From Patagioenas fasciata (taxonomy: Eukaryota; Chordata; Aves; Columbiformes; Columbidae): a DNA stretch of 64,000 bases. A program made the position numbers and the translations under genes. Location of the stretch: NCBI RefSeq assembly GCF_037038585.1, contig NC_092560.1, positions 54,968,049 through 55,032,048 on the forward strand, given 5' to 3'. Shown here in pieces: positions 1-17,080 of this stretch (position 1 is its first letter; every line of letters begins with the position of its first letter). The notes under the pieces are model-generated. The model saw nothing but the letters and a program-made list of their open reading frames with translations, was not told the origin of the DNA and did not search any database.

Positions 1-3000
1 ATACCTACATTCCTGTGTAGTTACTTTGGTTGGAAAGAGAAGGTCTGAAAACTATCAAAACAAGTGTCTCATGTGGGATGATCTATGAAATTTGTTCTGG
101 TATGTGCGGACAAATAAAGTCAGACTTCCCAGAAAGGCTTGAAAATTACTGCAATGCTTTGAGTATTTGGTGTTGCAAGATCTAGGTCATAACAAACTAC
201 TAACATACGGGATTTCAAGGAATGGTGCTGCAGGCAAGTGATGCCATCTGCTGTTGACCATCCACAGGACACTAAACCAGATGACTACTTTGATTTATGA
301 CACTTCTCTTTTGCATTTTTTTCTGTCTCTACTACCCACTTTGAATATAATTTTTTTTTTTTTTTTTTTTTTTTCCACAAGGGGCATTCTATAAAGCACT
401 TGTGTGATCTGGATACCTGATAGTTGTTTGTAACTTAGATTTCTGCTTTTCCATATTTCAAAATGAGAAAAACAGAGCAGACGTGGAGAGGTGGTAAAAA
501 GAGAACGGGTAAGGAACAATGTATTTGCATTTCCTCAGAAATATGACAAAACACTTTGGTCTAAGGACTATTGAAACTAAAGGGAAAATGTTCTGTAAGG
601 TTTACTGGGATTTGGGTAAGAGCTGGATTGCTTTAAAAGTCACTGAAAAGATCCATCCATTCTCATACATTTTTTTTTTCTTTTGGTAAAACAATGTGAC
701 TGCTACAATTCTAAACTGGAAGGAAAACAGTCCATCAAGTAGATCATTATTAGGTTGCCCAGAATAGGGTAGTATTCGGGATTCTGGATTTATCAAACGC
801 TTCTAGGAGTACTTCGAATAGGTCATTCTTAGGCCCTGGTTTATTCATCTTTTTTAAAACAAATATCTCTATATAAAATCTTCCACGAGAAAAAGAAATA
901 GTAGTGTAGTGTCAGCAGAAGTATCTTGTGCAGCCCCACCAGATATTTCACAGATGAAACCTATATCAGTAGTTAAAAATGACAGCTGAGAGACTGCAAG
1001 AAGACCTGAATGTGTCAAAAAGAAAAAAAAAAAAAAAAGAAATAGATTAGCTTCCTGGAGTGTTTGAATTCCTATATGGAGAAAGACATTTTTAAAACCA
1101 TCTGGTGATAAAATGTGTTCAGGAAGCAGTGGTTTAGCATAAAGAACTTCGCATTTTTTTCACTTCGGAGTTTTGTATCCTTCTCTACTCTCCACTTGAC
1201 TCTGTGAAGTGGTCTTACTTACTTTCATCTTTGAAATGCCTACTTCTGACTGGGAGGCAAGGATGCCTCCACAAAGTGGTCCTTGGACCTCACGTATTCT
1301 GTATTAGCAGCTGCACAGACATTCTACTCATTTTCGCAACTTGAATTATGTGAAATCAATAGCAAGACTGTACACACACTGCTTTGGGTAGGTCCGCCCA
1401 GACTCTGGAATGTCCACAGCCTTGGGGCCCTGGTGCTCTTCAGCGGGCACAAAGGGGCTACTTCCTCAGCACACAGCCTCACGCTGCTCAGCCTATGGCC
1501 AGGTCTATGGTTGCACTTGTCACACTATCCCAAAGTACCAAGCTCTGTTTTGTTAGCATTGGAGTGTTTTGGAAATCGATGTAAATGTATATGGGTGGAT
1601 AACTCTGCTTCAAAATAATTGGTCCAGAACTTATGGAAGCAACTGGAGGCTGCCGTATAAACAATGCACTTTAAATATTTTGCATTTAACCATGTGCCAT
1701 GCTGACAAGTTTACCAATGGCACATCTGCAATGATCTGCCTTGCCATGATAGACAGAGATATGAAGCGTCAGCTTTCCCTTGCTCATCCAATAAATGCAC
1801 ACTTGTTTTCTTCTGCAATGGGAAGGAAGTTTCTTCAACAACTTTGAGCACATAATTTAATATAGTATGACAGTATTTGAATTCTTATGCCAAATGTGCT
1901 GGCAGGAAATGTTCATGCAGAAACTATTCATATGAAATATAAGAACAGCAAGGTAAAAAACAAAACACAGAGAGGAACTGAAGAGCTACAGTGAATGATT
2001 GTTCATATACAAATAACTGAGTATATTATTTCTCTTATAGTTAAAAATTATGTATAAAATCTAACTGTAGATCCACCAAAGAGCAAATAGTATCTAATAA
2101 TAGCTGGCACTTCAGTATATGTTTAATTTTAAAGCATGACCTTAAACATCATTTTATTGATAATACTGGAAGGATTCCTGATTAAGTAATGCTTAATTTA
2201 ATGCCTTGTTCATGTAAGACCTTAACGCCCACATAATGGTTTCAAATATTTAATTGTTATGAAACAGAACTATTAAGCAATTAGAAAAATTAGAATATCA
2301 CACACCTTATAATAAATTTAGATTTGTTTAGGATTTTCCCTGTGTAAGCCTGACAGATCTGAAATCTCCTTTGGTTGGAGATTGATTTTGTAAGTTACTG
2401 GTGATGCTGTCAAGGGTATCCTTTACTGTTTGGTACTTGACATCTTAATAGAGTACACCTCCATGCACCAAAGTTGACGATAAATACAAATTGTTTACTG
2501 AGATGACTGAAGGAAGCCTAGCACTTGAAGGCCCATGACAGAACATGGGTTGTGAGAAGGATATGCACTTAATTGCATGGTCCTGTACTAGTTGATTTCA
2601 GTGAGGGGCACAGAATCAAAATTGTTTCTTGCAGCTAGAAAAAAGTATTTCAGAATGTTGAGAACTACTCAGAACTAGTAAAAATATTTCTGCTAACAGG
2701 AAAATTTCAGTCCAAAACTTAAAAAAGAGTTAAGAATTTGAAAGCTAAAACCCAGTATACGTGGAATTCTAAGAGCCCATGTTGAAATGTTTTTCTAGAG
2801 CACAACTTCATTATCTCATGTTCTCACTTCTCTTAAGATATATGAACATATTGCTAAAATAGTCTGGATTTATAAGATTTAGTGAAAATCAGAAGTAGTT
2901 TTCTGAAAGCAATATAACCAAAGCTATACAGAACCAAGGTAAGCTGAGTGTCTAACATGGAAAATTGCAGCCATGTGGGATTTCTTAATGAAATGGTTTT

Positions 3001-4754
3001 TAAGAAAATTATCAGGAAAGAAGCACTTAATATTCATTGCTAAATTTTCAACTTTGGCCTCAGCTGTGTTTCAGTAGAAATCTAGAGAAGAAAACTACTG
3101 AAATATGCTAATGAGACAGACCTCAAAGTAGTGGGCCTACACAGGCCATAAAGGCATTCTTTTTGACTGTCTTGGTTATAAGGCAGTGCAACTGCAACTT
3201 TTAAACACATCTGTGAAACCAGGCATGAAGCTTCGGTATATTTTTTTTGTTTTCAACAAATGTGTTTTTTGCAAAATGTTGCCAAGAATGAAATTTTCTC
3301 TTCAAAGTACTGAAATGAAAAATGATTTTGGATTGGTCCAGCATTAATTTTGAACCCATGTAGGCTTCTATGGTACGCTGTATTTTTGTTGGCATAGGGT
3401 CATTAGCACAACATGAAAGATTCATAATTAGCTGCACTTGTAAGTCTTAAATACCTTTCAAAATTTACTTCTAAATCCCTTTTAAAAGCACTATTTACAG
3501 ATATAAGATTTCCAGACAAAAGCTCAAGAGCTTACTGACTGATTCAACCTGTGACATGCTAAGATACATACAGGAGTTGCAATATGGTGTTATGTGTTAG
3601 GGCCTAGAATTCCAGCAACTTGACACTTAAAATCAATTTTCAATAATAAAAATAGGCAAAGCATATGACAATAATGTAATCTTTACATGCTTTATTTAGG
3701 AAACACCATAGCACTAATAAAATAGAATATTTTAATATTATGCCTTCCCTTGAACGACTGAAATATGATTTAAAAGCATTAAATAATATACACAGTATTT
3801 TTCAGAGATAATAAGTACAGGTACTCCTATATAGGAAGCGATTCACCTAAAACATCATTCAGAAGTTGAACAAAAGATTATCAAAACTTCTCCCAAAACA
3901 TAAAAAAATATTGAAAACATACATTATTCTTGTTAACAATGTTTGTTACAGTACTGCCACAGATCTAAAGGTAAAAGGATTCCAGTGGGGTTGTTATAAG
4001 CATGTTTAGGTCGCTGCCCTGAAGAGTTCCCAAACAGCTCACAACCGCAAATTTGATTTTAATTTAATTACTGTTTGGAGATTGGCTATGTGGAAAAAAG
4101 GGGCAAGAAACAGAAACACTGAAGAAAAGGGTAACAAGGGAGAAGAGGGTACGGGAAAAATTGGAGTGAAGATAACAGCAACTGCAAAAAAAGAGTCAAC
4201 ACTGAAGTTTTGTTGGTATTTCAAACTCCCCACAGTTTCTGCTTCTACAGATGTACCTAACAGCTGGATGGATCCTCTGGCTGAATACTGCCTAAGAAAA
4301 TTGCTTTCATAGATCAAATCTCAAAAGCCTTTTTGAGAGCAGGAATTCTGAAGGAAGGATGAACTGGGGCAAGAGAAGGGCAAGAAGTTAGAAAACGCTT
4401 GCAGAAACACTGAATTGCCTGAACAAGGTCAGCTCTGATTCTGTAACATTTCTAAAGGGACCCTGCCAAGGCCATTCAGTCCTCAGATCTCTCTGGCTAT
4501 GTATGTTGTTTCCCTTCCCTTTAGTTTCTGATGTAAAAGGTTTGTATAGCTCAAAACAGAAGTGTAAAACCGAGTAGTTATTTCAACCATTGCTACAGAT
4601 AAATAGGCTTACCTACAGGTAGAATACCCCATTATTCCCAAATGATATTTAGAAAAACAAATCCTCTGGAATCTAACTGTAGCGGAATGCTGCTTGTGCA
4701 CAGCAGAGAAGAGCATTCCAGTGAAGGACTTAAAATACAGCAACACCTTATTTT

Positions 4755-5477
4755 TTGGTATCCTCTTCCAGGTTGGAGTTCTGGGCCCAGAATGGAGTGC
4801 TGAATGCAGAAGGCATGTCGAAATGGAAGTCTAACCACCCTAAAGCTGCAGCCTACTCCAGCTCTAGACCAAGGTACTATGTAGATGAATTTAAGTTCAC
4901 AAGGCTGAAGATGCAGAACACTGAAGGGAACTCAGTCAGTATTTATGTGAGTTCTGAACCTCTGTTCCCCAGTATCTTTACTGGTTTTATCTGCTTAAAG
5001 CACGGAAAGTCTTGGGAGCAAGGACTGGAATGCAGATTCTCCTTACCACCAAGGAATCTCCTTGACAGTATTCTGTGTTTACCTGCAGTGGCACTGCTTG
5101 AAACCCAAGTGCAGAGCAGACCTCTGAACCGTTTTGCTCCCTTGTGCACAATACACAACGGCATGCACAATGACAACGTACTCCTGCCTTCCCCGCAGTT
5201 ACCTCGCAGCTTCAGGTCACATCACAGAGGAAAAGTTGTGTTGCTCTATGCCTGCCAGGGAGAATATGGCTGCCTGTGGGGATCCTTGAGCACAGAGAAG
5301 AGTCCCTGGCTGCTGGGCTGGGACACAGTATCTCTTCTGTTAGAGGACCCTTCACCTACAAGACAGGCTTACCTGTCTTACCCAGCATGTGCAGTCCTTG
5401 AGTGCCTCAGCAGTGCTGCACTGGGAGGTGCTGTGAATGTGCTAGTTGAGTTTGAGATGGAAGAAAAGGGCAAATAA
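4755..5477 (+). other. Unrecognised 240-codon open frame, antisense in RGS7BP intron 2
   Basis: A plus-strand frame stays open for 240 codons from an ATG. The translation has no signal peptide, obvious membrane helix, coiled coil or motif that I recognise, and the composition is mixed. It lies antisense inside the RGS7BP intron with no CpG island, clear TATA box or polyadenylation site seen next to it. In vertebrate intronic DNA a frame of this length can arise by chance, so this is more likely fortuitous than a gene. Conservation of the frame in other birds would change that view. Confidence 0.12.
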
Positions 5478-8154
5478 CTAAGATGATGCCTGTCCTACTT
5501 TTAGCTATCACTTTACCCTGACTGTAGTCAGGGCATTTTTCTGGGAGGTAGGTGCAAGTGGTCTAGAAATTAAGTTGATTCACCTTCAGCTTGTGTTTAA
5601 AAGAAAGTGGCAGGTGCCACCATGTTTTGTGAGGAATTCAAAATTGTCAGTGTGTGTTAGGCTCTGAGGGTGTTCTGACAGCACATATGGGATCAAGCTC
5701 ACCAGAATATGGACAAGCAAGAATGCCTCACTTCGGCCTGCTGATGAGATTTAACCATTAAGCAAGGTGATAAGCTCTTCCACTTTGTCAAAACTAAGTT
5801 ACATTGTGTCACTGTAGATGTAGAACCTTCAGGCTTTTCAGAATTGCTGTTTTGGACACAGAGAAGTAAATGCTAAATTCAGTTACAGGTATGTTTGCCC
5901 TTTACTAAATCTGGCCTCCAGTTATGAAAGACAGATCTATAAAGGGAGATAGATATTAATACGTTGTGTCTTCAAATCCCAAGTGTCTATTAGAGCACAG
6001 TTTCAAAGACAAAGGTACAAAGGAAAAGTGAGTCTGTAGAGGTTAGCTATTTTGAGATCTCTAGCTTTAGGAAGTAACCTTGTTTTTCCTCCACTATCTG
6101 CTTTCTGAATTCGCCTATTAGAACCTGAGGTATCTGACTTAAATGATTTTTCAGCTTGCAACTTCAATTGAGTACACAGGTTATACTCTCAACAACAGAA
6201 CCCACCTTAATTCGGTTCCCTAGAAAATGGTCTTAGCTTTTCAGTGTCACTTTTATCATTTTATATGCACATGGCTTGCATAATTAAGAGAAATTCTTGC
6301 AAAGGAACAGTATGTGAGAACAGTATGTGTGCGTCTTATCCCCTTCAGAAAGGAGTAAGATATGGTATATTTACTGTTTCATCATGTGCTAGTTTGTCCA
6401 TAAAGATCATGTTCACAAAAATATCAATTTCTGAGCTTGCTTTCCAAAACATTCCCATGTAGACCAACTCCCTTTAGTCAAAATGGGATTTGAGTCACTG
6501 GAACAGGTGCAGTCTCTGACACACAGTAGCAAGTCTGGAGTCACTTCACCACTGACAAATCACTGAACATGTTCCAAAGGAAGTGTAACAAATACAGTCA
6601 GAATGTGCCCTTAGAATCTGATATGCTTAAAATCTCAAGAAAATTTAAACCATTTAAGAAAGTTGCATTTACTGTTTACAGAAGCTGAATGTAAAGGCTG
6701 AGTGAAAACAAGACTTTGTATGGCAAGAATGCTCAGAAAGGAACTTGCTCCCAATCCTGAAAGCTCTTCTTCAGAGGAAGACAAAGGTATCGCTGACTTT
6801 TATCATTTTGGACAACCCCACTTAAGTCATCAGGACAACTTGCTGAATAAGGTGCTGCTGAATGATTATAAGAATTATGGAATCTGCCTTGCCAGATTGG
6901 AAAAACTTAATGAGATTATTTTAGTATACGCCTGTGAGTATAAATGGGAAATTTTATATTTCCAACAGTTTTCAGAATTGAAGAACATCAACATTTTGTA
7001 CTTAATAGCATTTTTAAGGCCAGATTTTAAGGTCTTACTGTTCAAAATACCTTCAATATTCTGGCAAAAAAAACTCCTTATGCATTCAGGGGGCACTATA
7101 CTGTTGGTATTATTATGTGTAACTATTGATTCTTGCAGTGAATATTAACTGCTTTGTTTACTTAGATGTCATCACATTATTTTTAATATTTAACTATACT
7201 CTCATCAGGCCACATTCTGGTTACCACGGTGCAAGACCTGTGAAGCACTTACCTTATTCTTAACTTTGATCTGGCTGTTGAAACAGTGCTAACTGAGGTA
7301 GGATACAGGCGCAGTGCCTGTAACTGAGAACTCCTGGGATTGACATGAATCCCATTCTCCCCATCTCTGACACATACAGTTAGAGGAATACAATGGCAGT
7401 GACTGCCAAGACATCTAGGGCGGGCAGAGATCCCCCATACATGCTGCTTGGCTGGTATGTAGCCTGGGCAGAGGCTAGTGTGTCGCTCTATCTGCTGGCA
7501 TCATGATTATAAAAATTCCTCCTTGTTGAGCTAAGTGTTGCTGTGTGTTGTTTCTCTCAGCTACACCACCTGCCAGCACTGCTTTATTGAACATCTGAGT
7601 TAAACAGTTAAAATGGTTTCTATTGTGTCTGTCTTAATGCAGCTGTCATCAAGTTATAAGCCTGATGTCTCCTTTTAATTTGTAAGATATTTTGGAGTAG
7701 TCTAATTTGCTTGTGTGCTTTAGAAAGCAGATAATAATTTTAAAGTGTCATAATTTGGGGAAAATTCAGACATTTCAATAAAAATTTGGCTACAATTGCG
7801 TGCCAATAGAATGTTTTAACAAAACCTTAGGAACTAATCTAATATTAATTTGGTCTGAGAAACTACTCTCTATTGCTTATGGAGAATGCCAGAAATCTAA
7901 TATAGATTGCAAAGTAAAACAAAAGCAGAAATTACCTAAAACTACATACTTAAAGCAACACTAGAGTAACATTTTTGTCCACTGCAATAACGACAGGAAT
8001 GCAATCAGGACGTGATTTTTAGTTCTGCTTCTCTTGCTTTTCTTGAACTCAGAAGAAGCTACATTAACAGCTTTTACAAAAGGTGCACCTCAATGCCAAG
8101 TAAGGAAACTTTACCCTGGAATCTTCCCAGTGAAAAGATTTACAGTGACTTTTG

Positions 8155-8890
8155 TCACAGGCTGGAAGGGACACCTAGAACTAATCTAGTCCAACCCTCC
8201 TGCTCAAAGCAGTGTCAGCTACAGCAGGTTACTAAAGACCATGTCCAGCTGAGTTCTGAGTGTCTCCAAGGATGGAGACTCCACAAACTCTTGGGGCACC
8301 TGTTCCAATATTCTACCATCCTCACAGTAAAGAAGGGGTTTTAAAAATGTTTAAATCAAGTTTTCTGTATTTCAGTTTGTGCCTGGTGCCTGCTGCCCTG
8401 GATATTACCAAGAAGAGTCTTCTCTACACTATCCCATCAGATACTTCTTACACACATTGATAGGATCCCCTTCCAAGCCTTCTCCGAGGTAAACAATCCC
8501 AGGTCTGTCAGCCTTTCCTTGTATATCAGATGTTGCATGCTTCCCATCATCTTCGTGGCCATTGACCAGACCTGCCCCAGCATGTGCCATTCTCTTTTCT
8601 ATGAGGGAGCTCGGAACTGGAGCGAGCATTCCAGATACAGCTTCAACGGTGCTGAGTAGATGGAAGGATCAACTCCCTCAACCTGTTGACACCACTTCCC
8701 AATGTAGCGTAGGAGGCCGTTTGCCCCCTTTTCCACAAGGGCACAGTGCTGGCTCATGTTTGACTTGGTGTTCACCAGAACCCCTCAGGTCCTTTTCTGC
8801 AAAGCTGCTTTCCAGGTGTTTGTCCCCCAGCCTGTACTGGTGTATGGGTTTATTCCTCCTCAGAGTCAGGACTTTGCAACACCAGTCTGA
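8155..8890 (-). mobile_element. Old CR1 LINE fragment (3' part, minus orientation)
   Basis: The plus strand reads as the reverse complement of the CR1 3' region. It starts with the hallmark CACAGGCTGGAAGGGACAC near 8158 and the phrase CTAGTCCAACCCTCCTGCTC, followed by the untranslated segment on hardening and accuracy of wound-like text common to CR1 copies (the TCTCCAAGGATGGAGACTCC box). Further on, in minus-strand translation at about 8.68-8.85 kb, the frame still shows YQYRLGDKHLESS, matching the conserved end of the CR1 reverse transcriptase ORF. Many stops and indels show an old, inactive copy. It lies in RGS7BP intron 2 in the same orientation as the gene. Confidence 0.9.
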
Positions 8891-10255
8891 ACAACAGAGG
8901 ACAACCATGTTCAAAGCTATGTTCACAGAGATGTACACTGCCATGCACCCCTGAGTTGCTCTCACAGTTTCATTTCATGAAAAAAAAAGACACTGTCACA
9001 GAGATACTGACAGTTCTGGTTTCAGTGTGCCAAGTGCACACAGAAGTACTTGCATTATGTAAGTGTATCAAGTGCTTGAGAATATGAAAGGGACATTTAC
9101 CAAAGCGTGTACCCAGTTGTGCCGACCTGTATCTTAAAATACAGTTCTGAGATATCTTTCCATTTAAATCCCAGACTTAGTGTACTTCACCTATAAGGCT
9201 GACTCTTTATTTGATGACTTCTAAAATGATGCCAGTCTTTACCGTCCCATAAAGCAGCCCCCTTCCAAAATAGAAATTTTCACTTTTTTTCTGAAATCTT
9301 CCAATTGTTACAAGTATTTTCCTTTTATTTTCCTTCGGAAAAAAAAATCATGCTGACTCATTTTCTTGATGCTTTAGTTTCTCCAGTTTTGATCATGACA
9401 TCTGATGCTGCAAGGGTGCATCATGTAATTACTTTGAGATATTTAATTTCTGACAAATTAATACAGCAGAAAATGTAGTGAAAGGACCAAACCTTACTCA
9501 CTTTCTCTAGAATATAGTTCATTAAAAATCACTAAGAATTTTCAGTAAGAGTGTCGTAAACAGGAATTGACCTGAGGTCCTCACAAAACCAACACTGAAA
9601 GCAGAGTTCGCTTTTACTTGCATTCCTAAAAGATCATCAATTAGAACTAGGATATTTTAATTTATATTACTTTTATTTCTAATCTTTATTCTCTGAAGGC
9701 CATGATAGTGTTGTCCTTTGATAAAAATTCACCTATTTCTACAAGAAAAATACATAATAGAGCAAGTTAAGAAGTGCATGTAATAGCTATGAGGACCTAT
9801 TAAGTTGGAGATTGAATCTGAAGCTTAATTTCTCAATCATCACTTGGTGAGGGGTTTTGTGGGGTGTTTTTTGGCTGGCTGGTTGGTTTGTTTGTTTTTT
9901 GTAGTAAATTGGTTTGTAAATTTTTAAACACACCACAGTGTAAAGTGTCATTATTCATCCTTAGTGTTTTCTGAGTAAAAGACCTTGATATTTAGACAAA
10001 TCCTGAAATCTTCTGTGAGAACTCGTATTTGTCAGACACAAATCGTTCAGATGCAGCCTTTGGCTCAGATAATCTCTAAAGTACAGATTGCTGGGTGGTA
10101 GCAAGTATACTATGGAAAGCATCGTTTTATGCACAGCCTGTTTTATATATGCTTTTTTACGAAATCTCTGCTACTGGCAGCTGTCAGATTTGAGCTCCAT
10201 GAGGTGATACAGTCCATTGCAGTGCAAACTTCATAATGCAGTGGAAACTTCAAAC

Positions 10256-10322
10256 TTGATGATTCTATGATTCTACTCAACACAAAGGAGGATTTAAAAC
10301 CATGTAAAATGTAAACACAATT
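10256..10322 (+). repeat. CR1-like 3' tail plus shared downstream segment, copy 1
   Basis: The segment begins with the CR1-type terminal octamer run ATGATTCTATGATTCTA and continues with about 45 bp (CAACACAAAGGAGG, then AACCATGTAAAATGTAAAC) that recur at 12707-12770. The match past the octamers is unusual because CR1 copies normally share nothing beyond the terminal repeat. Confidence 0.6.
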
Positions 10323-12659
10323 CATAAGGCTTATGTTTCCTTGCTACTTCCTTATCTTTGTCATAATCTCCTTTGTTTTTCTTTCTCTCTTTTAAGTGTG
10401 GCTTTCACTTCCTTGATTTCCCTAGCTGAACATCCTTTTGATGACATTATCGTTGTATGCTTTTCCTACAGCTACAACTGCAGTCTTCTCCTCTTGTCAA
10501 TATTATACCACTGTCCTACTCTGATGTCCAGAACTGACATGCCCATAATCAAGGCTTTTTTCCTCCTCATGACTTCTATCCTGTTTAATTCCTTCGGTAT
10601 TATCTCCACCTCATTTCTCTCCATTCCCACAATTCCCAAATTTTCTTTCAGAGCTGTTTTTCTCACCACTAGTGGATCTGTTCCTGTTTACTTCCTTCCA
10701 AGTCTCTGTACCTTTTTTTATTCTCCCTAGTCTTGCAGAACACGTGAGTCAAGTAGGGAAACAGGTGCTTCTTTTATCTGCCTGAATCAGGAGTGTGTTT
10801 AAGAGTCTCAAATCCTGATGTACTCAAACAGGAACCATAAAATGAAGCTGTCTACTAATATTCCAAAGAAGACATCAGTATAAACAAGATTAATGAACTT
10901 AAATGTTGTCCTAGACAGTGATGCCAGTTTCTTTAAAGAAACTCAGTGCCCTGCAACAGTGCATGTCACTTTGAGACTAACTGAACATTACTGATGACCT
11001 TAACTAACAGAATGCTGATATATAATGAAATTTCATAGTATAGTAACAAAATTAGCTAATTGCTATCATTCTTTCTAGGTGGGAAAGCAATCGTCTTTCT
11101 TTAATAAGCTCTGGAAGACAGAATTTGTTGTGTTACCCAGAAGTTCACAGAGTCCAGTGCTGTGCACTTTGAACTAAAGCAGTGAGCTAAATGAGCCTTT
11201 GTCCCACCTGCTGACTACCAGTGATTTCTGAGCAATGCACTACAATCCTGATTACTCAATACTGAGGATGACTTAATACATTCCCGTCCCCATGTATTTT
11301 TCTCCCTGATGATTTTTCTTCTTACCAAATTTTGTGCCCATTCCAGATCTTATGCCATATGTACAACACGGTTCTTCCTCCTGAAATAATGACTGAACCT
11401 CTAAGACTATTTATTACTCCTGTCTTTCTATTTCTCTTCTACACTGAATCTTCGTCTCCCATCTTTTCTCACAGATAACACCAAACCAGTTAAGTTGGCT
11501 CGTATGGCTTTCCTCAGCTGTAGGGCAGTGGGGACGCGAAGCACATCTTGTAAAGTGTCTGTCAAACCAAACAAGTAATTTCCAGAGGGTTTCTAACACC
11601 TACCAGTTGTTATGGATATCACATTATTATCAGAGTTATTTAAAACAGTTTTAGATAGTTAAATGTCAATCTCGCAGCAACCGCACAACCTTCATGACAT
11701 CTTTGTGTATATGACAGACTCCCAGTTGTGAAGTGATTACTTAAAAACTCTATACTTCTAAATTAACATATATTGATGGTTTTCTTTACAGGGGAAAAAT
11801 AAGATTAAAAAAATCCAAGTTAGGTTCTGCTGTTCAGAAGTATTATTTTAGTTTATGTTGGTCTCTCTTTTGAGTCTAAAGGTGCACAAGATCAATTACT
11901 ACTGTTTGCTTCCACATTTTCGGTGCTACCATGTTGAGGTAGTGTACACCGGTTAAAAAGAACTGTATCTTTTGGTTGTCGTTTGTTCGTTTGTTTGGTT
12001 GTTGTTGTTGCTGAGGTTTTTTTTCGTGGTTTTTTTTTTGTTGTTGGTTTTGGTATTTTTCTTAAATCCTCAATAGACTTTAGGAACTTAAAAGCACATG
12101 TCTGAGGAACAATCAGAACCTACGATAACAAGAGTCTTTGCATAAAATTACATCTATAAACACTGACGGTTCTACTAAAATAACCAACTAGTGTTTTCTT
12201 CTGTTTAGTTTATTAGTATGGTCTTCCCTTATATTCTAAACCTATAACAGATTTCTCATAAACATCAAAGTGGTGAAAGAACTATAATGGGCATTAGGTA
12301 GAACTGCAAAAAAAGAAAGCTATTTTTCAGTGGTACACAATGATTTACGGTGGACAAGGCAGGTGGACAAAGTTCTGATGAAGTGCAGTCAGAGAGACAC
12401 AACTTAGAAGGTGTATGTGTTAATACAAATACCCCAGTCACCATAATATGAAGAATCCGCAAATAATTAGACATTGTGTAAGCAGCATGAATTCCCATTT
12501 CGTAAGACACACATATTTACCCTAGTTTATCTTGTAACGAGGCATAGTCTCAAGTATGTGACAATCCATTCTGTCACTATGGAAAGGAATGTATATAATG
12601 TAATATCAAAGAATAAATTAAAATATTAAATGCTTGCATAGCTTCAGTCCTCATTTCAG

Positions 12660-12770
12660 TCCCAGGTTAACAGTTTGTCTCTATGATTTTAAGTTCTTTT
12701 CCAACCAAAATGATTCTATGATTCCATTCAACACAAAGAAGGACTTGAAACCATGTAAAATGTAAACTCA
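12660..12770 (+). repeat. CR1 3' end plus shared downstream segment, copy 2
   Basis: AAGTTCTTTTCCAACCAAAA followed by TGATTCTATGATTCC is the 3' end of a CR1 element in plus orientation. The next 45 bp match the sequence after the octamers at 10256-10322 with only a few substitutions. The two copies are about 2.45 kb apart. Confidence 0.65.
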
Positions 12771-13239
12771 AGTTTTCACAATAATATTTGTATTCCTCCC
12801 CTTACATAATTTTCACCTAATTATTTTTTTCATTTAATTTTGTTAATTCTCTAGTTGAGCTAAGCCAGCTGTCTGTAAGTGTTCAATTAGGTATACCCAA
12901 TGAAGGACTGGGCAGAAAGCTATTGCTATTTCATGCCTGAAACACAAGGTTTCTCCCTAGATCCTTTTAAGTTGTCTAGTGATACAGAGTAAAATCCTGT
13001 TCATCTTACATAGAAGCATCCAGTGAAACCAGTAGGATACCACCTTGGTAAGGCGACCAGGATTTGACCCAAAGTTGCACTATCGTAAGGATATAAGCAT
13101 TCTGTAGAATTTGCAGTCATACATCTCTACGCTGAAAAGAGAAACACAAGTCAATGCTTTTGCTGAAAGTTCCCTAATCTAGTATTTAGCAAAGACGTGC
13201 ACATGAGTACAGCTTCAATTAAACATAAGTAGATGCCTA

Positions 13240-17080
<3,841 letters not shown>

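Noticed and set aside
6702..7148. 148-codon plus-strand frame
   Set aside because: The composition looks like translated AT-rich noncoding DNA, and no family or gene signals are seen.
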